DNA from: Ficedula albicollis | Lineage: Eukaryota; Chordata; Aves; Passeriformes; Muscicapidae | DNA: 64,000 bases | Direction of reading: 5' to 3' | NCBI RefSeq assembly: GCF_000247815.1 | Contig: NC_021674.1 | Location: forward strand, 10,470,626-10,534,625 | In this document: in pieces, positions 36,401 through 50,900 of the stretch | How the letters are laid out: each line of letters starts with the position of its first letter | How positions within the stretch are numbered: the stretch's first letter is position 1 | The notes under the pieces: generated by a model | Told to the model about the DNA's origin: nothing | The model's database searches: none | What the model saw: the letters and a program-made list of their open reading frames with translations, nothing else | Position numbers and translations under genes: made by a program

Positions 36401-36500
36401 TTATAGAATATCTCAAGTTGGAAGGGACCCATAAGGACCAAATCCAACTCTCTCCTCTTCACGCGACTACCTTAAACTTAACCATTTGACTAAAATATGT
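36401..36500 (-). mobile_element. CR1 LINE 3'-end fragment
   Basis: ATTATAGAATATCTCAAGTT, then GGAAGGGACCCATAAGGACC, then AAATCCAACTC is the reverse complement of a CR1 3' end of the TTGGAAGGGACCCATAAGGA type known from birds. The element is therefore on the minus strand and 5'-truncated. The right edge is approximate. No coding capacity remains. Confidence 0.8.
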
Positions 36501-39167
36501 TTTATACATATCCATACAAATATAATATCATCTATACACACACAATATATATATCCATATCTATGTGCATTTGTTTATATTTCTTCAAATAGCCATTAGA
36601 AAGTTTTCAGAAGACACTGGTCATTCTTGTGTAGGTGGAGTAAAGACCAAGAGTAACAGTTTTGACTGAATTTTCTTTTTCTTCATAAAATGCAGTTCTC
36701 AGGGTTTCCCTCTTTCTCTCAGTTGCAACGTGATGTTTGCCTTTGCCTGTAGCACAGGCCTTCCAAACCCTGTGGGTGGGAATGCAACAAGGCTTTGAAT
36801 ATTTTTATAGCAACCTAGCCTGTGGCACGCTGGTTCTTTGTCAAGTCATTTCTATTATTTTACTTTATTTTTAGTCTACAAAGGAACAACTCGTATGATC
36901 CACAGAAAGCTTATATAATAATGTTGCTTAGTGTTTAAGATTACTTTAAAGTACACCGAATCATAGTTAAAAAGTCTGCCGCATTGTGACCCTTTAGCTA
37001 AGAGGGATTAGCTGTGTTAAATCCCAGGCTGTCATGTGATTATGGCAATTACAGATTTATCACAAAATTAAAAGTTTATGCTGTACTAGGATATGAAAAA
37101 AAAAATCAGATTACCTTAGACATACCACAAATTGAGGAATTTGTAGTTCAGGATTTTTAAAACAATTATTTTTACAGTGACAATATTATTCTGATGGCTA
37201 ATTTTATCCAGTCTTGTCTATTTTAAAAAAAATGTCCAGAACAATTGAAAATTGCTTAATGGAGACAGACTTCTCAATTCCAATAGCTAGAGGCTGTCTA
37301 GTAATTATTGCTTGCTGCATGAAATTAGACACAGTTTGTTCAATTACTTAAAATTAGATCACATGTAAGGTGGCAAAGCAAAATAAGAAAAAAAAAAGAA
37401 TAATTCTGTCCTCACTTGATAGCAAAGTAATGCAATGAGAAATAAGTCATAAAGATGAAAATGTTACAAATCATCTCTGTAGGTTTTGGGGTTTTTTTTG
37501 TTGAAGGGGAGCAAAATGTTGTGTTCAGATAGACGGATGTGAGTATGACTGTTGTGGTTGAATGTGTGTAGAAGGCAGACAGTAAAATACATGCTATATT
37601 TTTACAAGTGTAAAATGCAAATTACGCATAAAAAAGAAGTCAAATCCCCTTCCTTCTGTTTCTCACTTTATCATTCTGAAGCTGTTTCATGTACACACAG
37701 AAAATACAGGGGATGGTTTACAGGTGTGCAGGTCATCTGTGGGTTTCCTCTCAAGAGAGCAGTACTTATAAAAGAACTGAAAATTCCTCAACATTTTTGG
37801 GTGAAAAAAGATAAAGTCTCGATGGCCATGGTGGTGGACTTTGAAATGGTTGTATTGAGTTAAGAGAAGTTCCTGGAGTTGCAACAAAAATCGCTGTTTG
37901 GTAATGTGAGGTGATACTTGCATGTAACATAGCCATGAGAAGTCAGACTATGCTGTTTACAAGAATATGTAAAATCAGCTAAGTAGCTATAATGCCAAGA
38001 AGATTGTGGGATTTTATGAGGTTTTAAATTCTTATGCTTTACAAGGGGTTCAGTTTATGTCTCATGTAATATTGCACTGAAGAATACATCCAGAGAGTAA
38101 GGGAATATTTGGGGATTTAAAAAAAGGATGAATGTGTAACTGTAAATGCTTCGTGACAATCAACTGCTAAATGGCATTGGGATGGGACTAACCAGTTATA
38201 TCAAATGATCTTTATTGGAATGCTATTAAGAACCTTGCAGCAGGTCAGGTCTGAATCAGGTACTGAGACTTGGGCATCCAGATTAGGAGCTGAACCAGTT
38301 TCTCAAAACAGGACTTTTCCTTGAAATTGTTGTATTTACAGTATTTGGCCATTTTCTTTTGGGGCAGTGATATCTTTGCATAGATGGGAAGGACAGAAAC
38401 TGTATTTCTACATTTCAGACTTGGTTGTGGTTTTTGCTGTTGATTTATTAAGCAATCTGTATTCATGCAGAAGCAAATTTTCTGAGAAAGCAAATCAAGT
38501 TCTCACAAGAAACTTATGATTGAATTATAACATTATCTTCAATTAAAGGAGTATTTATTTTCTGTCTCTTAGGATTAGCGCAGCACAGCTATGCTAATGT
38601 CAGGAAAAAATGTGCTGATTTTTGACCTTGCATTGGCCTGTGTTCAAAACCCAGACATTTGTTTGTGTTCAGGATGCTGATCTTATTTGCAAATTATTTT
38701 GGGGCACTGGCAAGTTTTACCTTCACTGTCTCAGAAAACATCAGTGTGTTTTAGTTTTACAGAAAAGTGCTTTATCACATTCTTTGTTGTTCTGTTAAAA
38801 ACAGAAAAAGGAGAAAAAATCAGATTATTTTACTCTAATTGGTCATTTGAGACAAGTGCAAAAAATTTTGAGCTAATGCAACAAATATCCTTTTCAAGTA
38901 TCAAGGTACTGTCAGTATCCTAAGCAGTTATTTCTCCACTTCACTAATCTTTATAATTGGCTTGTCTTTTACTGCCATTAATTAAGTGATGTAGTAGCCC
39001 ATTAATAATTATAAAAGAGTGACACACCTCAGCATTTTCACCTTTCAATAATAGATGTCACGCTTCTGTTTTGGTTTGGTTTGGGTTTTTTTTGTTAATT
39101 TAAAATAAAAAGTAGGCCAAAAAAGCACATTGTTTTAAATATTTGTATTTATTTTGGTGTCTTATAG

Positions 39168-39244
39168 CACCCTTACCCTTCAGAAGAGCAGAAAAAGCAG
39201 TTGGCACAAGACACAGGGCTCACTATACTTCAAGTGAACAATTG
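39168..39244 (+). CDS. MEIS1: MEIS1 exon 9: homeodomain TALE loop, helix 2 and start of helix 3
   Basis: A 77-bp exon between acceptor CTTATAG and donor GTAAGT (39245), entering in phase 0 and leaving two bases (TG) of a Trp codon. It encodes HPYPSEEQKKQLAQDTGL and then TILQVNNW. HPYPSEE carries the Pro-Tyr-Pro of the three-residue loop extension that defines TALE homeodomains and contacts PBX-class partners. TILQVNN begins the DNA-recognition helix. The remaining recognition residues follow in the next exon. The exon sits between the two largest introns of the window. In human, the exon 9 region lies in the linkage block associated with restless legs syndrome. Confidence 0.97.
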
Positions 39245-41159
39245 GTAAGTAATTTTCCTTAGTGTTTCTATATGGCCACTGGCACCCTCTGGCTATTCCT
39301 TTGTGGTTTTGGGGACACATCTTGCCCTTGCTTGTCCCCTCCCCAGCTGTTTATTGATACAAAAGGGATATAACCAGGTGAGTGTTTTTAGGTGTAGAAA
39401 GTATGAGGTTTGCTACTGTATTTTAGCTTCCCATCATTTGGGCAGGTCTTAGTGTATTCACATTTGATACCAGTCCTCCTTCTGGTTGAGGATACTGCTC
39501 TTCTATAGGAAGGCACATCCATTTGCAGAACACTGGTCTTGGAAGAGGTTCAGATGTTGAGGGCAAAAAAGGGACAATTGGTTCCATTTCTGCTGAGCAT
39601 ATTGTTATTTGGGGCTGCAGTCATGCTTTTTATAGTGTTGTTAGAGCGGTTTTTCTTTTTGACTGACATTCTTGTATCTCTTTATCAGTTTGTTTTCAAA
39701 ATACAGTTTATAAATGAACTTTGAGGACAATCTGGTTCTTTGCTGCTGAAGTACAGTGTGAAGCAATTTTATTTATTTGCTCCAGCTGAGGGTTGGTGGA
39801 GCCCCTGCTCTGTTATAGTAGCGATTCATTTGGAGGAAGTCAGGATCCGTGCTGTTTCTGCAGTGGATTTTGAGTTGCTAACTGCTCAGGGTGAAGCCCT
39901 AGTGAAAATTACTCGTGATTTAGGTAACATACAGGAACAAACCTCTTTAAAAAAAAGGTTGATTTATTACCCTTTGATACTGTGTCAAAATGTGGGTTCC
40001 TCCCACTATCCCAGAACAAGTGTCATACTTGAAGTGTATTGCAATCTAATACCTTGTAAAACTAAGTGTATCTAATTAATTGTCCTAATATTTTTAGATT
40101 AGTGTTTATGATGGGAAACCTTATCCTCTTTGAAGTAATACCCAGAAAATGGCCAAGGCAAACAGCAAGCCTGCTAGGGAAAAGGGAGGGAGGAATGCCA
40201 GTTTGCAGACAAAAGTTGGGGTTTTTTTCCTGTTCAATAAGTGTCAGAGATTAATATTACTGAAGCTCTGATTACATGGCCTAATCCATTTTAGTGAATA
40301 AATTTGGTCTTGATGTCCATTGCACCTACATTAACAAACCCTCCTCTCTTAGAGAGCGTAGGAGCCTATGGGAGAGATTTCAGATATATTAAACCCCATT
40401 ACAGAAAATGTAATTTCTGTCAATATAATCCCATGTATTCTTCAATTTAGTACTTTAGAGATAACAAGCTACTTACAATATATTTGCCTTTGGAGGATTA
40501 ATTTACAAAGTGCACTATCTGGGAGACGCAGGCGGGCTCACATAAGCATAGCTTGTAAGGGTTATCAATTTCTGTGACCCCACAGCAGCCCTGGGAGATC
40601 AATTTTTTGAAGCCCTTTAAGATGCTGAATAAAGGAAAATACCAAATACTTAGTGTATATAAAGTATGCTTCCAACATACTTTAAAATGGAGGAATAAAA
40701 GGCATAAAATGTAAAATTTATGTGTTAAAAGGTAGTGTAACACACAGTATTTTAGCTCAGCCAGAAAAAATTAGTGTTTGCTTCAACTTTACATCCTCCA
40801 GCCTTCATCCAGGTGTTACCCTAATTTATATGGTTTTCCTTCAGTTCAACAGTGGGTGCTTTGGCCACTGAGAAGCTGTGGATACCCATTAGGGTCTTGT
40901 TTAACAATGGGTGGAGAAAAGGGTGTGCTGCTTCTGCATGGACAAATGTGTCAGTTTGGGATGGTCCATCAAAAGAAATTTTTCAAGATGATGAACATAG
41001 GATGGATTCAGCTAAAGCTGGTGGAATTTCTTCAGAATGACCTTCAGTACGTTTTCTTTCGGTTTTCTTTCCAGGGTGTTTTTCAGTACCCATCTATCCT
41101 CAAATATGAGGCGTTTTTACTTTGGCTTTGTGTCAGGTGTGTTCTTATAAGTTCCTTAT

Positions 41160-41974
<815 letters not shown>

Positions 41975-44900
41975 GAGGTCAAAATACATTATAACTGAAG
42001 TCTTGTGGATATAGGGCAGACTTCCTCTGCTTGAGCTAGTTCAGTAATTCTGCTATAAAATTGTATAAATTATTGAGACAATTCCCCTTCTCTCCCCTGA
42101 GGCACAAGGATTTAACGCTATAGAGGCAATGGGGCTTTCTTAAATCACAGGTAGTGGGCAGAAATGCCAAAATATGGCACTTCAGCCCCTGCTTTTTGTA
42201 ATGGATGCTAAGGAGCAAGGAGACTGTGAAACTGTCGCTAAGCGTGCAGGTTGCACGGGGAACACGCAGCCATGAGGTGACCAGTGAGCTACTCATCCCC
42301 TCCCAGATCTCTGGGGCTAGGGAGCAACCTTCTCAAACATATTGCTGGATCCCTTTTCTTCTAAGGCAATGTGCATAAGAAGCTCTTCCTACCTAAATGT
42401 TTTGCTGCAGGGAAGAGCTAACATAATTTCTGGTTAGTTTTGCCTTTCTTAAGCAGGCTCATAAGTCATTCAGCCACAACTCACAAAAAAATTTGCCTTC
42501 CTCCTTAGATTCTTCCAAACTTGTTAACACACATGTACATTTTTGTATTAATGATGAGTCATTGTAAATCACTGTTGCAGAGATTAAATAAAATGCTGAA
42601 GGGCAGGCTGGGTGCAGATCAGTCATAAATTATTGGCAGCAACACAGCGTGTGGGAATACACGAAATGTGCATGAAAAACATAAACTCATGTCTGGTAGC
42701 ATGGTCGTTAGCCCAGACTGGGGATGCTGGATTTTCTGGCTGGAATTAGAAGTTTGCCACAGACCAGTCAGTGAAGAGAACATTTGTTTTCTGCAGAATG
42801 AAAGCGTTTAAACAAATTTTTTTTTTGTCATATTTTGAATGCCTTTTCAGTATGTGCTGGTTGCATACTTCAGTTCTCTGCTGTAATGAAAAAAATGTTG
42901 ATTTTCACATATGGACTGCCCTGGTATAGGGGCTCCCCAAGCTGATGGACATAACCCCTGTTGATGGCAGAGGAGTCACAGGAATGGGATGATGATGTGA
43001 AATGTGCAAGAAAATATATCCGTGGAAATGCACATGTCTTTAAAAATACCACAGTCCCTTTACCATGACCCTTTTCATTGGGTTGTTTTATTTTTTTTTT
43101 AATAATAATGAAGTACTCCACACAGAGGATTTTTCTCTTTTCTTTTTTTTCCCCCCACATGACAACTTCCCTTGTGAACTACCAGTGTTGCCTTCTAGGA
43201 CCATCTTTTTGCCTCAGTCAGATGTTTCTGCTGTGGGAAGAGGGAGCCCTTACCCTGTTGCAAAATAAAAAAAAATCTGTGGAAGGTAGGAAGATAGCAG
43301 AGTTCAAATGTCATTAGTCTAAATGAACCATTCAGATCTCTGTTGCATCGCTTGTTTAACCCCACAGCAGTTTAGGGTTCCAAGCACAGTAATATGAACA
43401 AGAAGGGGCACTTGTATGATGCCTGTATGGACATGATGGAGACCTGAACAGGTACAGGTTAATAAGGTGCTTTTCCTGGGTAATAAAAACAATGAATTGA
43501 AATATCCAGGTGTGATCCAATCACTTCTTACCTCAGCTGAGAGCCAGTCAGGCTATATTGAACAATCTATATGGTTTTCTTGTTTACTACATCCCAGCTG
43601 AATCCCTTCCCATTAAGAGCTAATGGTAAATAATTACTGGTGGTAGTCTATGAAGAAGAGAGAGCAATTCTAATCAAGGGCTGCATTAGATGTCAGATGC
43701 TTGTTTATGTTTTAGAAAAGTCTTGGTGCACACAGATAGATGTTTGTATACTTGTAGAATAATGTGCCTATATAGCCTCCCTATATGTGCATGTCTATAT
43801 GTGACTGTCTCTCTAAATAGTGTTGCATCCAACTGCATTAAAATGATTAAAAAACAAAAAAGATCATTCAAATCCTTAAAGCTTCAGCCTTTATTAGGTG
43901 TTTCTATTTTCCAAATACCCTTGTGCTATCTAGGGCACAGCCCAGACAATGCTGGAGCAGCTAGTCAATATTTTATCTTGCCCTCATTCTTCCGTGCTTC
44001 GTTTGTTGAGCTGTATTCAAACAGTGCTTGAAGATGGAATTAATAATTACTGCTGGGCTTTCCCGTGGCACTTACTGCTGTAATACCCAAGTCCTTCCCT
44101 GACCTCCACGTGCTTATGTATGCATACAAGGTTGTTGGTCTGCATGGTATTTTTACAGTTACCCCGCAAAGAGAAAGAAAAGTGTTATCCTGGTTCACAG
44201 GGGAAGAAGTGAGGCTCATAGAGGTCCAAGTCCAGCACAGTCACAGGTTTTGGGTTGGTCTGGGACTGTGAGGTGACTCAGAATTACAGCAATTTATTCA
44301 CATTTAGGGTCCAGCGATCATTGAAACTTCATGTTTCATGGAAACTCCGAGTTTTGAGTGCTTGGTGTCTTACATTGCCAATGTCCACTGTTGGATATGG
44401 AGAAGTAAGAAATCAGTAACTTATGGTAAAATTTTGGGTTCAATGATTTACTCAGTAGCTTTCAATCAGTCCAAGGAAGCAGCAGAGCTGAATCCTGTTC
44501 TCCAGTGCAGCATTTCGTTGTGTGAACCAGGCTTGCTTTTCATCCTGCCTTAGTCATTCAACTTTGTCAAAGTTTATTACCTGTTGAAATAGATTTTTTT
44601 ATTTTATTATGCCCTGGCCCTGACATAATTGTCATTTGGATGCTTGAGACATTGACCCAATCAAAAATGGTAGCATGAGCTGGTAACTGAACTGTAATGA
44701 AGTACTTTAAAGCCTAGGGTGCAAGCAACTCTAGTAATATGGTGTCCTAACTCTTGAGTTCTTGATTTTACATTCTTGGCTTCTTTAAATGTTAGTTTTG
44801 TATATAATTTCCTAGGCTTGCAAAAAACCTCAAAACAAACCCCAACCAAACATATCAGAAAAAAAAATTATTAAATAAATTAATAAAAAAATGTCCCTAG

Positions 44901-45359
44901 TCTTATTCTTGGAGTCAGATGAAGTGGATTTTACTGAAACCTTTTAAGAAAGACATTTCAAAAAGGCTCCAAGACCAACCCAAGGATTAGTGTGGAAAAT
45001 CAGATATGGACTTGAAATAGGAAGACATGACCACCTTATTTTATGTAGCAAAGCCAGCTCAGAGCATAGACACACAGAAATAATTTATTCCTCCTTTAGT
45101 CCCCACACAACTCTCTTCCATCAGGAAATTCCTTCTGCCTCCATTTCTTTGCTCATGGGTAAGACTAGTGATGGAGTTTTGCTGCAGTAGTTGCATGGGG
45201 CAGGAGAGGAAGCGCTTTGCCATGGCCTGGGCAGGCAGGGTGGTATGGTGGGACAGGAGGATTCTGCACTTCTCACGGGAGAGTACTCCCCACAACCCAG
45301 CACTGGATGGGGAGCACCACTGGGAAGAGTGTCCTTTCCATCTGCTCACCCTGGCTTGC

Positions 45360-45480
45360 AGATGGTGGGGCTACAGATGGAGCAGATGGGGGAATGCAGA
45401 TTGGGAGATGCAGGTGGAGAGGTGCAGATGGGACCAGGTGCAGATGGGACCAGATGCAGATGGGCAGATGCAGAAGGCCC
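45360..45480. repeat. Degenerate GCAGATGGG minisatellite
   Basis: Repeated GCAGATGGG or GCAGATGC motifs separated by short spacers such as ACCAGGT and ACCAGAT. The most regular part is 45425-45475. Open frames through it are repetitive in all phases and show no known domain. Confidence 0.75.
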
Positions 45481-46280
45481 CTGCCTGCTTCTCCACAAAG
45501 GGGCAGGGGAAAGAAGAATGGCTGTACAACTCTCCACCTTTTGGGAAACAGTCCCAGGCCTCTCTTTTCCCTCTGTGCTTTTTTTGTCATAGCCTGCAAG
45601 GGGTTTGGTGCATCTGAAGCACACTCAAACACCCCCAAATCCAACTGATAATGTTGTCTGGTGTTTCCCATGTGTTTAGCCCCATTCCAGACCCCTGGAG
45701 GGGACAGAACAGCTCCTTCAGGAGCTGAGCATTTAGCATAGACATCATCTTTGCTCAATTCCTTCACGGAGGGTGATATTCACCCTGAGCAAAAGGCCAG
45801 CACATGACCAGTGCACCACTTTAGTCCCACTTAAGCACTATTTTTAGGGTGTAAGTGGGGGAGGAGGCCAGCAGGGAGGGAGCATAGCAAAAGCAGGTGC
45901 TGGTCCTATATGCTGGGTTGGATTTTCACACCTGTTGCCTACCAAATTGTAGACTACAATAAGTAGGGAAGATACTTGGTTTGCTGAGAACATTGCATGC
46001 AGGGACTTTTAGTCCTTGGAGAATAAAATATCTGCTTATTTTCAGATGTACCTATTACTGCTTTTGTTTCAGTAAACAGATTAAATGAGAAAAGGTCAAG
46101 ATGCAATTTGAGTCTGTGTAAGAACATAACAAATACTTTTCTCAGTAATCAGATATAGTAAATACAAGTACTTATTTACTTGTAAATGTTAAAGCATTCA
46201 CAAATTATCCTCTCAACTTCAGCAATACGAACTTAAACATCAGATTTTGGAGAAAATTTACTTTTCTCTTCTATGTGATT

Positions 46281-46380
46281 ATAGAATATATATAGAATAT
46301 ATATAGAATAGAATGGAATATATATATAGAATGGAATATAATATTTATATATAATTATATAGAGTATAGAATATATATGT
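46281..46380. repeat. AT-rich (GAATATATATA)n low complexity
   Basis: Variable repeats of GAATATATATA and GAATGGAATATA. The left end of the following 812-bp duplication falls inside this repeat, which may be why the join failed there. Confidence 0.85.
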
Positions 46381-47958
46381 AGAATATAGTTGTTATTTAA
46401 ACATTGTTCTGCTTGTGGGAATGCATGCGGGAAAAAAAATAGGAATAAGAAAGAATATATGTTTTGGGTTTTAAAAATAAATATTGTTTGATATTCCAGA
46501 GAATAAGACAGTAGGTTTGCAGTATGAAAATCATTCCCCTCCAAGAAAACACCCTCAAAACACCAAGAAAACTATTTTAAAAAGTATCTTGCTGGGTGAA
46601 TTGTTTGAGCAGTTCAGAATGTGTGCGGTAAATTAGCTGTTCTAAATGTACCATGTGCTGGATTTTTCAAGCAGATTTTTGCATTTATGTTTTCACTAAG
46701 TCTTAGCTAATTGTTATGCCTTTCACCTTGAATGCCAATTGTAATAATAATATTACATCTGTAGTCTATTTCTCTGTTCTTAAATTACAGCAATCAGGAA
46801 TACTCACTAGGTAAAATCCTGTACAGTTACTCATAAGAAAATATTGAAATCAGATGAAAAAATAATGTTTGGCTTGCATATAGCCTTAGACAGCCCTGGA
46901 GAGCTGCCAGGCAGTCAAGGTATTATTAGAAAAGCTGAACAAATAGCTTACAGGGGGAAGAGCTGTGAATGTAGTAGAGCCATCAGGTACTGTTGGATCA
47001 TCAGATTTTATGCTGGAATTTCCTTTTTTAGTTCAGTACAGCCATTTAAAAGTACAGCAGAGTGGTTCAGACATGTGGGGTTTGGTGACTCGATTTAAGG
47101 AGTAGTGGTACAGTTTTGCCATGGTTGTTTTTCCAAAGGGTTCAGGGAATATAATATTATATATAATTATATAGAGTATAGAATATATATGTAGAATATA
47201 GTTGTTATTTAAACATTGTTCTGCTTGTGGGAATGCATGCGGGAAAAAAAATAGGAATAAGAAAGAATATATGTTTTGGGTTTTAAAAATAAATATTGTT
47301 TGATATTCCAGAGAATAAGACAGTAGGTTTGCAGTATGAAAATCATTCCCCTCCAAGAAAACACCCTCAAAACACCAAGAAAACTATTTTAAAAAGTATC
47401 TTGCTGGGTGAATTGTTTGAGCAGTTCAGAATGTGTGCGGTAAATTAGCTGTTCTAAATGTACCATGTGCTGGATTTTTCAAGCAGATTTTTGCATTTAT
47501 GTTTTCACTAAGTCTTAGCTAATTGTTATGCCTTTCACCTTGAATGCCAATTGTAATAATAATATTACATCTGTAGTCTATTTCTCTGTTCTTAAATTAC
47601 AGCAATCAGGAATACTCACTAGGTAAAATCCTGTACAGTTACTCATAAGAAAATATTGAAATCAGATGAAAAAATAATGTTTGGCTTGCATATAGCCTTA
47701 GACAGCCCTGGAGAGCTGCCAGGCAGTCAAGGTATTATTAGAAAAGCTGAACAAATAGCTTACAGGGGGAAGAGCTGTGAATGTAGTAGAGCCATCAGGT
47801 ACTGTTGGATCATCAGATTTTATGCTGGAATTTCCTTTTTTAGTTCAGTACAGCCATTTAAAAGTACAGCAGAGTGGTTCAGACATGTGGGGTTTGGTGA
47901 CTCGATTTAAGGAGTAGTGGTACAGTTTTGCCATGGTTGTTTTTCCAAAGGGTTCAGG
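46334..47958. repeat. Abutting duplication, 813 and 812 bp
   Basis: Copy 1 is 46334-47146 and copy 2 is 47147-47958. Both begin GAATATAATATT and end AAAGGGTTCAGG. By eye the copies are identical except for one T in the AT-rich start. They contain no recognised gene; both give the same spurious 84-codon open frame. An exact head-to-tail copy with no divergence in intronic DNA points to an unmerged contig overlap or a very recent event. Confidence 0.95.
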
Positions 47959-50900
47959 TGCTCAGAGGAGGTGAGTAAAGAATTTTCTTGGGGAAATGCT
48001 CCTCTTGGCCTCCAGGACTTCAGGTGGGGGAGAAGGTGGAGACCTAATAGACCCTGGGTTTCTTGTTCAGTCCAGACTTGTCAGTCTCCACACCCCACAA
48101 ACTGCCCCGAAACAAAGGGGTCATCCCATTCAGGAGCACCAAGGGAAGATGTTTTTAACCATTGCTGTGACAGCCCCTGGATCCAGACTGGGGAAAACCA
48201 TCAAAGGAAACACCATTTATTTCAAAAGCAAATGTGAACTCATTTTGCCCAAGCAGTCAGACTAATTAGTGACACCCTGAGCAAAAAAGCCCCCAAAACC
48301 TGGTATTATTTTAGTGACATAGATGTTTTTTTGAGAGGAAGTAAGGTTGGTTCCCACCGCAGAGCATCAGACAGTGCAGAGTTTACCTGCCAATCATCTT
48401 GACTAGCAAAAGGTTAATGTGCAGCCAAGAAAAAGCCTCTTTCCCGTCTTCTGGGGTGGACTTGTACTCAACAAACGTTTTTTTAGTTGGTGCGTTAATG
48501 TTCTGTAACAAATGTATGTCAGGTGCCAGGGAAATAAGATGAAATAGCACCATGCAAACATTTGCCACTTGCTTTTTTTCTCCTCTCCTGCTCTAGCTTT
48601 GCTCTGCAGGATCGGGGTAGAGGTCAGAATTCTTTGCTTGATTCTTCTTATGTTAAAATACAGAGATTCAGGTGTGCACCATCTCAAAACAAGAGTTTGG
48701 CTTGTAAAAAATGCCAATTCAGGACACTATTGTGTTGTGGAAATGCTGCATTGGAAGCAAGGGGAGAGCTTTGCACTGTCTCTGTGAATACAGTTCTCAT
48801 GTCTTGCTTTCTTTTTAGTGCAAGAGATGTCCTTGATATATATATTTTAAAAATTGCATGCTCTCAATATATTTTAAAAAAAAAAAAAGACAGAAGAGGA
48901 GAGTAATGGCTTGTCATTGCTTTGCAAGTCAGACTTTGGTCTATTTTTGTCATAGCTATCTGAAGCGTGTTTTACATATAGTTTGCCTTTCTAGTATTTT
49001 AGGCTTGCACAGACCTGATCTCCACCTATTTTGTGTCAACTGTTGTTGAGATTAGCATAGAGTGATGAACCCTCACACACTGAAACACCAACACGTGGAG
49101 AAATGTGCCCTCGGAGACTCTCTCTTGCACTTAAATCAGACGCTTGCTCCAGGCTGCACCTGCATAAAAACAAACTGCCTGATTCAAAAATCAGCCTGAA
49201 ACAGTAAAAACGGGGCAAATGTTGCCTTTTTGTGGGTTAAATCAGTTTTCTCTTCTGAAAAATGAGCCAGAGGGGAAGGGTGAGGATGTGCTTTCAAGGA
49301 CGTGTTTTGCCCTGCCTACCATGGAATGATTTTGGTGTAAGTGATGCATAGCTGGCTACAACAGTCTAAGCACCAACCAGGATTCTGCTTTTCTTTGACT
49401 TTCAAAAATAAAAGAAATGGCAGCAGATGCTGAAAAAATACTGCTTCCACAGTTGTTCAATGAAATCTAGGTCATGTAACAGTTTCATGGGTTATTTTTT
49501 TCTCTTGCCCAGGCACTGTAGTCTTGTGTCATTTTTGGCTAAGGATAAAGCTCAATACCAATAGCTGCTTTTGAATTCAGATTTATTCCAGAGATGTCTG
49601 ACTTCTCAAAGGTGGTTTGTATCATCTGGGGGCTGATCCCTAAGCTTTCTCTGTCCTCTGGTCTCACAAATTCTTTTACTCTTTGACATTCCTCTGACTT
49701 CCCTGTGTGTGTTTTGTTGTTTTCTGAGGTAGTCTTTTCTTCTGCCCTGAATATAATGCTGTCAGTAGTAGGATTATAAGCAAAATGAATCACTTCACTT
49801 AATGGGAAATTATGTTTAGATAAAGTAGATTACAAAGTAGGCTATTAGTAGTGGTTAGAAAACAATGTTTTGAAGTGGGATGTCTTGGGGCTTGGAGAGT
49901 TTGTTCAGAAGTGTGGGGTTGTTTTTCAGGTTGGCTGTGACTCAGAGTTGTATCTTTTGTGGTTTCTGGGGAGTGAAAGAAAAAGGAAAAAATAATTCAA
50001 ACCAGTTTTTCAGGTGCCCACATCACAGAAAATACATCAATGTGCCTGTATTTGTTGTCTTGATTGTGGTGGGGAAGACATAACCACAGGAATAAAGCTT
50101 TCCTCAACACCCCAAACCAGTGTCTTGGGGTATAAACCAGAATGATGTCAAAGCCTATTTCATGTGCAAAACACAGGTCCCATATAGGACTTCCATATAT
50201 TTTCTCTTTGAGGGCCCTGAGAGTGTTTTCTCCCAAAGACAGGAGCTGATGTGGGGTGACTGGGTGTGGAGTTACTCCATACTTCTTCCTTGCCTTTTGG
50301 GGATGAGGAGGATGAAGGGATTCATCCAGGAACATAGACAGGTCCTTTCTCACACCCTTCAGTGAGTGGGAACATACTTTAACCAGCAGCTAGATGTGGA
50401 AGCAGCCTCTCTTCTTTTGCTTGGGCTGAAGGACAAGGCACAGCTTCAACTCCTATGCTGTATGTGAGGTGGGGAGGGAGGGAACAGAAAAAAAGCTGTT
50501 TGAACAAGGCTCACAATCTGGTGTATGGAGGTATTGGACCTCAAGGAGGACCCCCTGTGTTTAGAACACTTGTATGGCATGAGAAAGCTCAGAGAACATG
50601 CAGGCACTTCTCACAAGCTCTACATTCTCCTAAAAAAGAGGTTATGCTGAGTAGATAGAGGACATTAAATTGCTGAAATAGGGAGGAATGTTTTCAAAGA
50701 TATAGCCAGTATTTTACCATGAATTCTCACCCATTCCCAGCTTAATCCCTGCCATCAAATGGAGCTTGATTTGTTGTTTTGATGTGATCTGCTGAAGAAA
50801 AGCTGCTGGGTTACACTGCTGGCGTGCACCAGATCAGGACCCAAGTTACAGAGTCCAGAGAAGTTCTCCTGAAGGATCTGATGGGGAGTTGATATTCAGA

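Noticed and set aside
45168..45767. Overlapping 133-164-codon frames on both strands
   Set aside because: They run through the GCAGATGGG minisatellite, where all phases stay open. The peptides are repetitive and match no family.
46844..47910. Two identical 84-codon open frames suggesting a small gene family
   Set aside because: They are the same sequence copied by the 812-bp duplication, with no known homology and no promoter or splice context.
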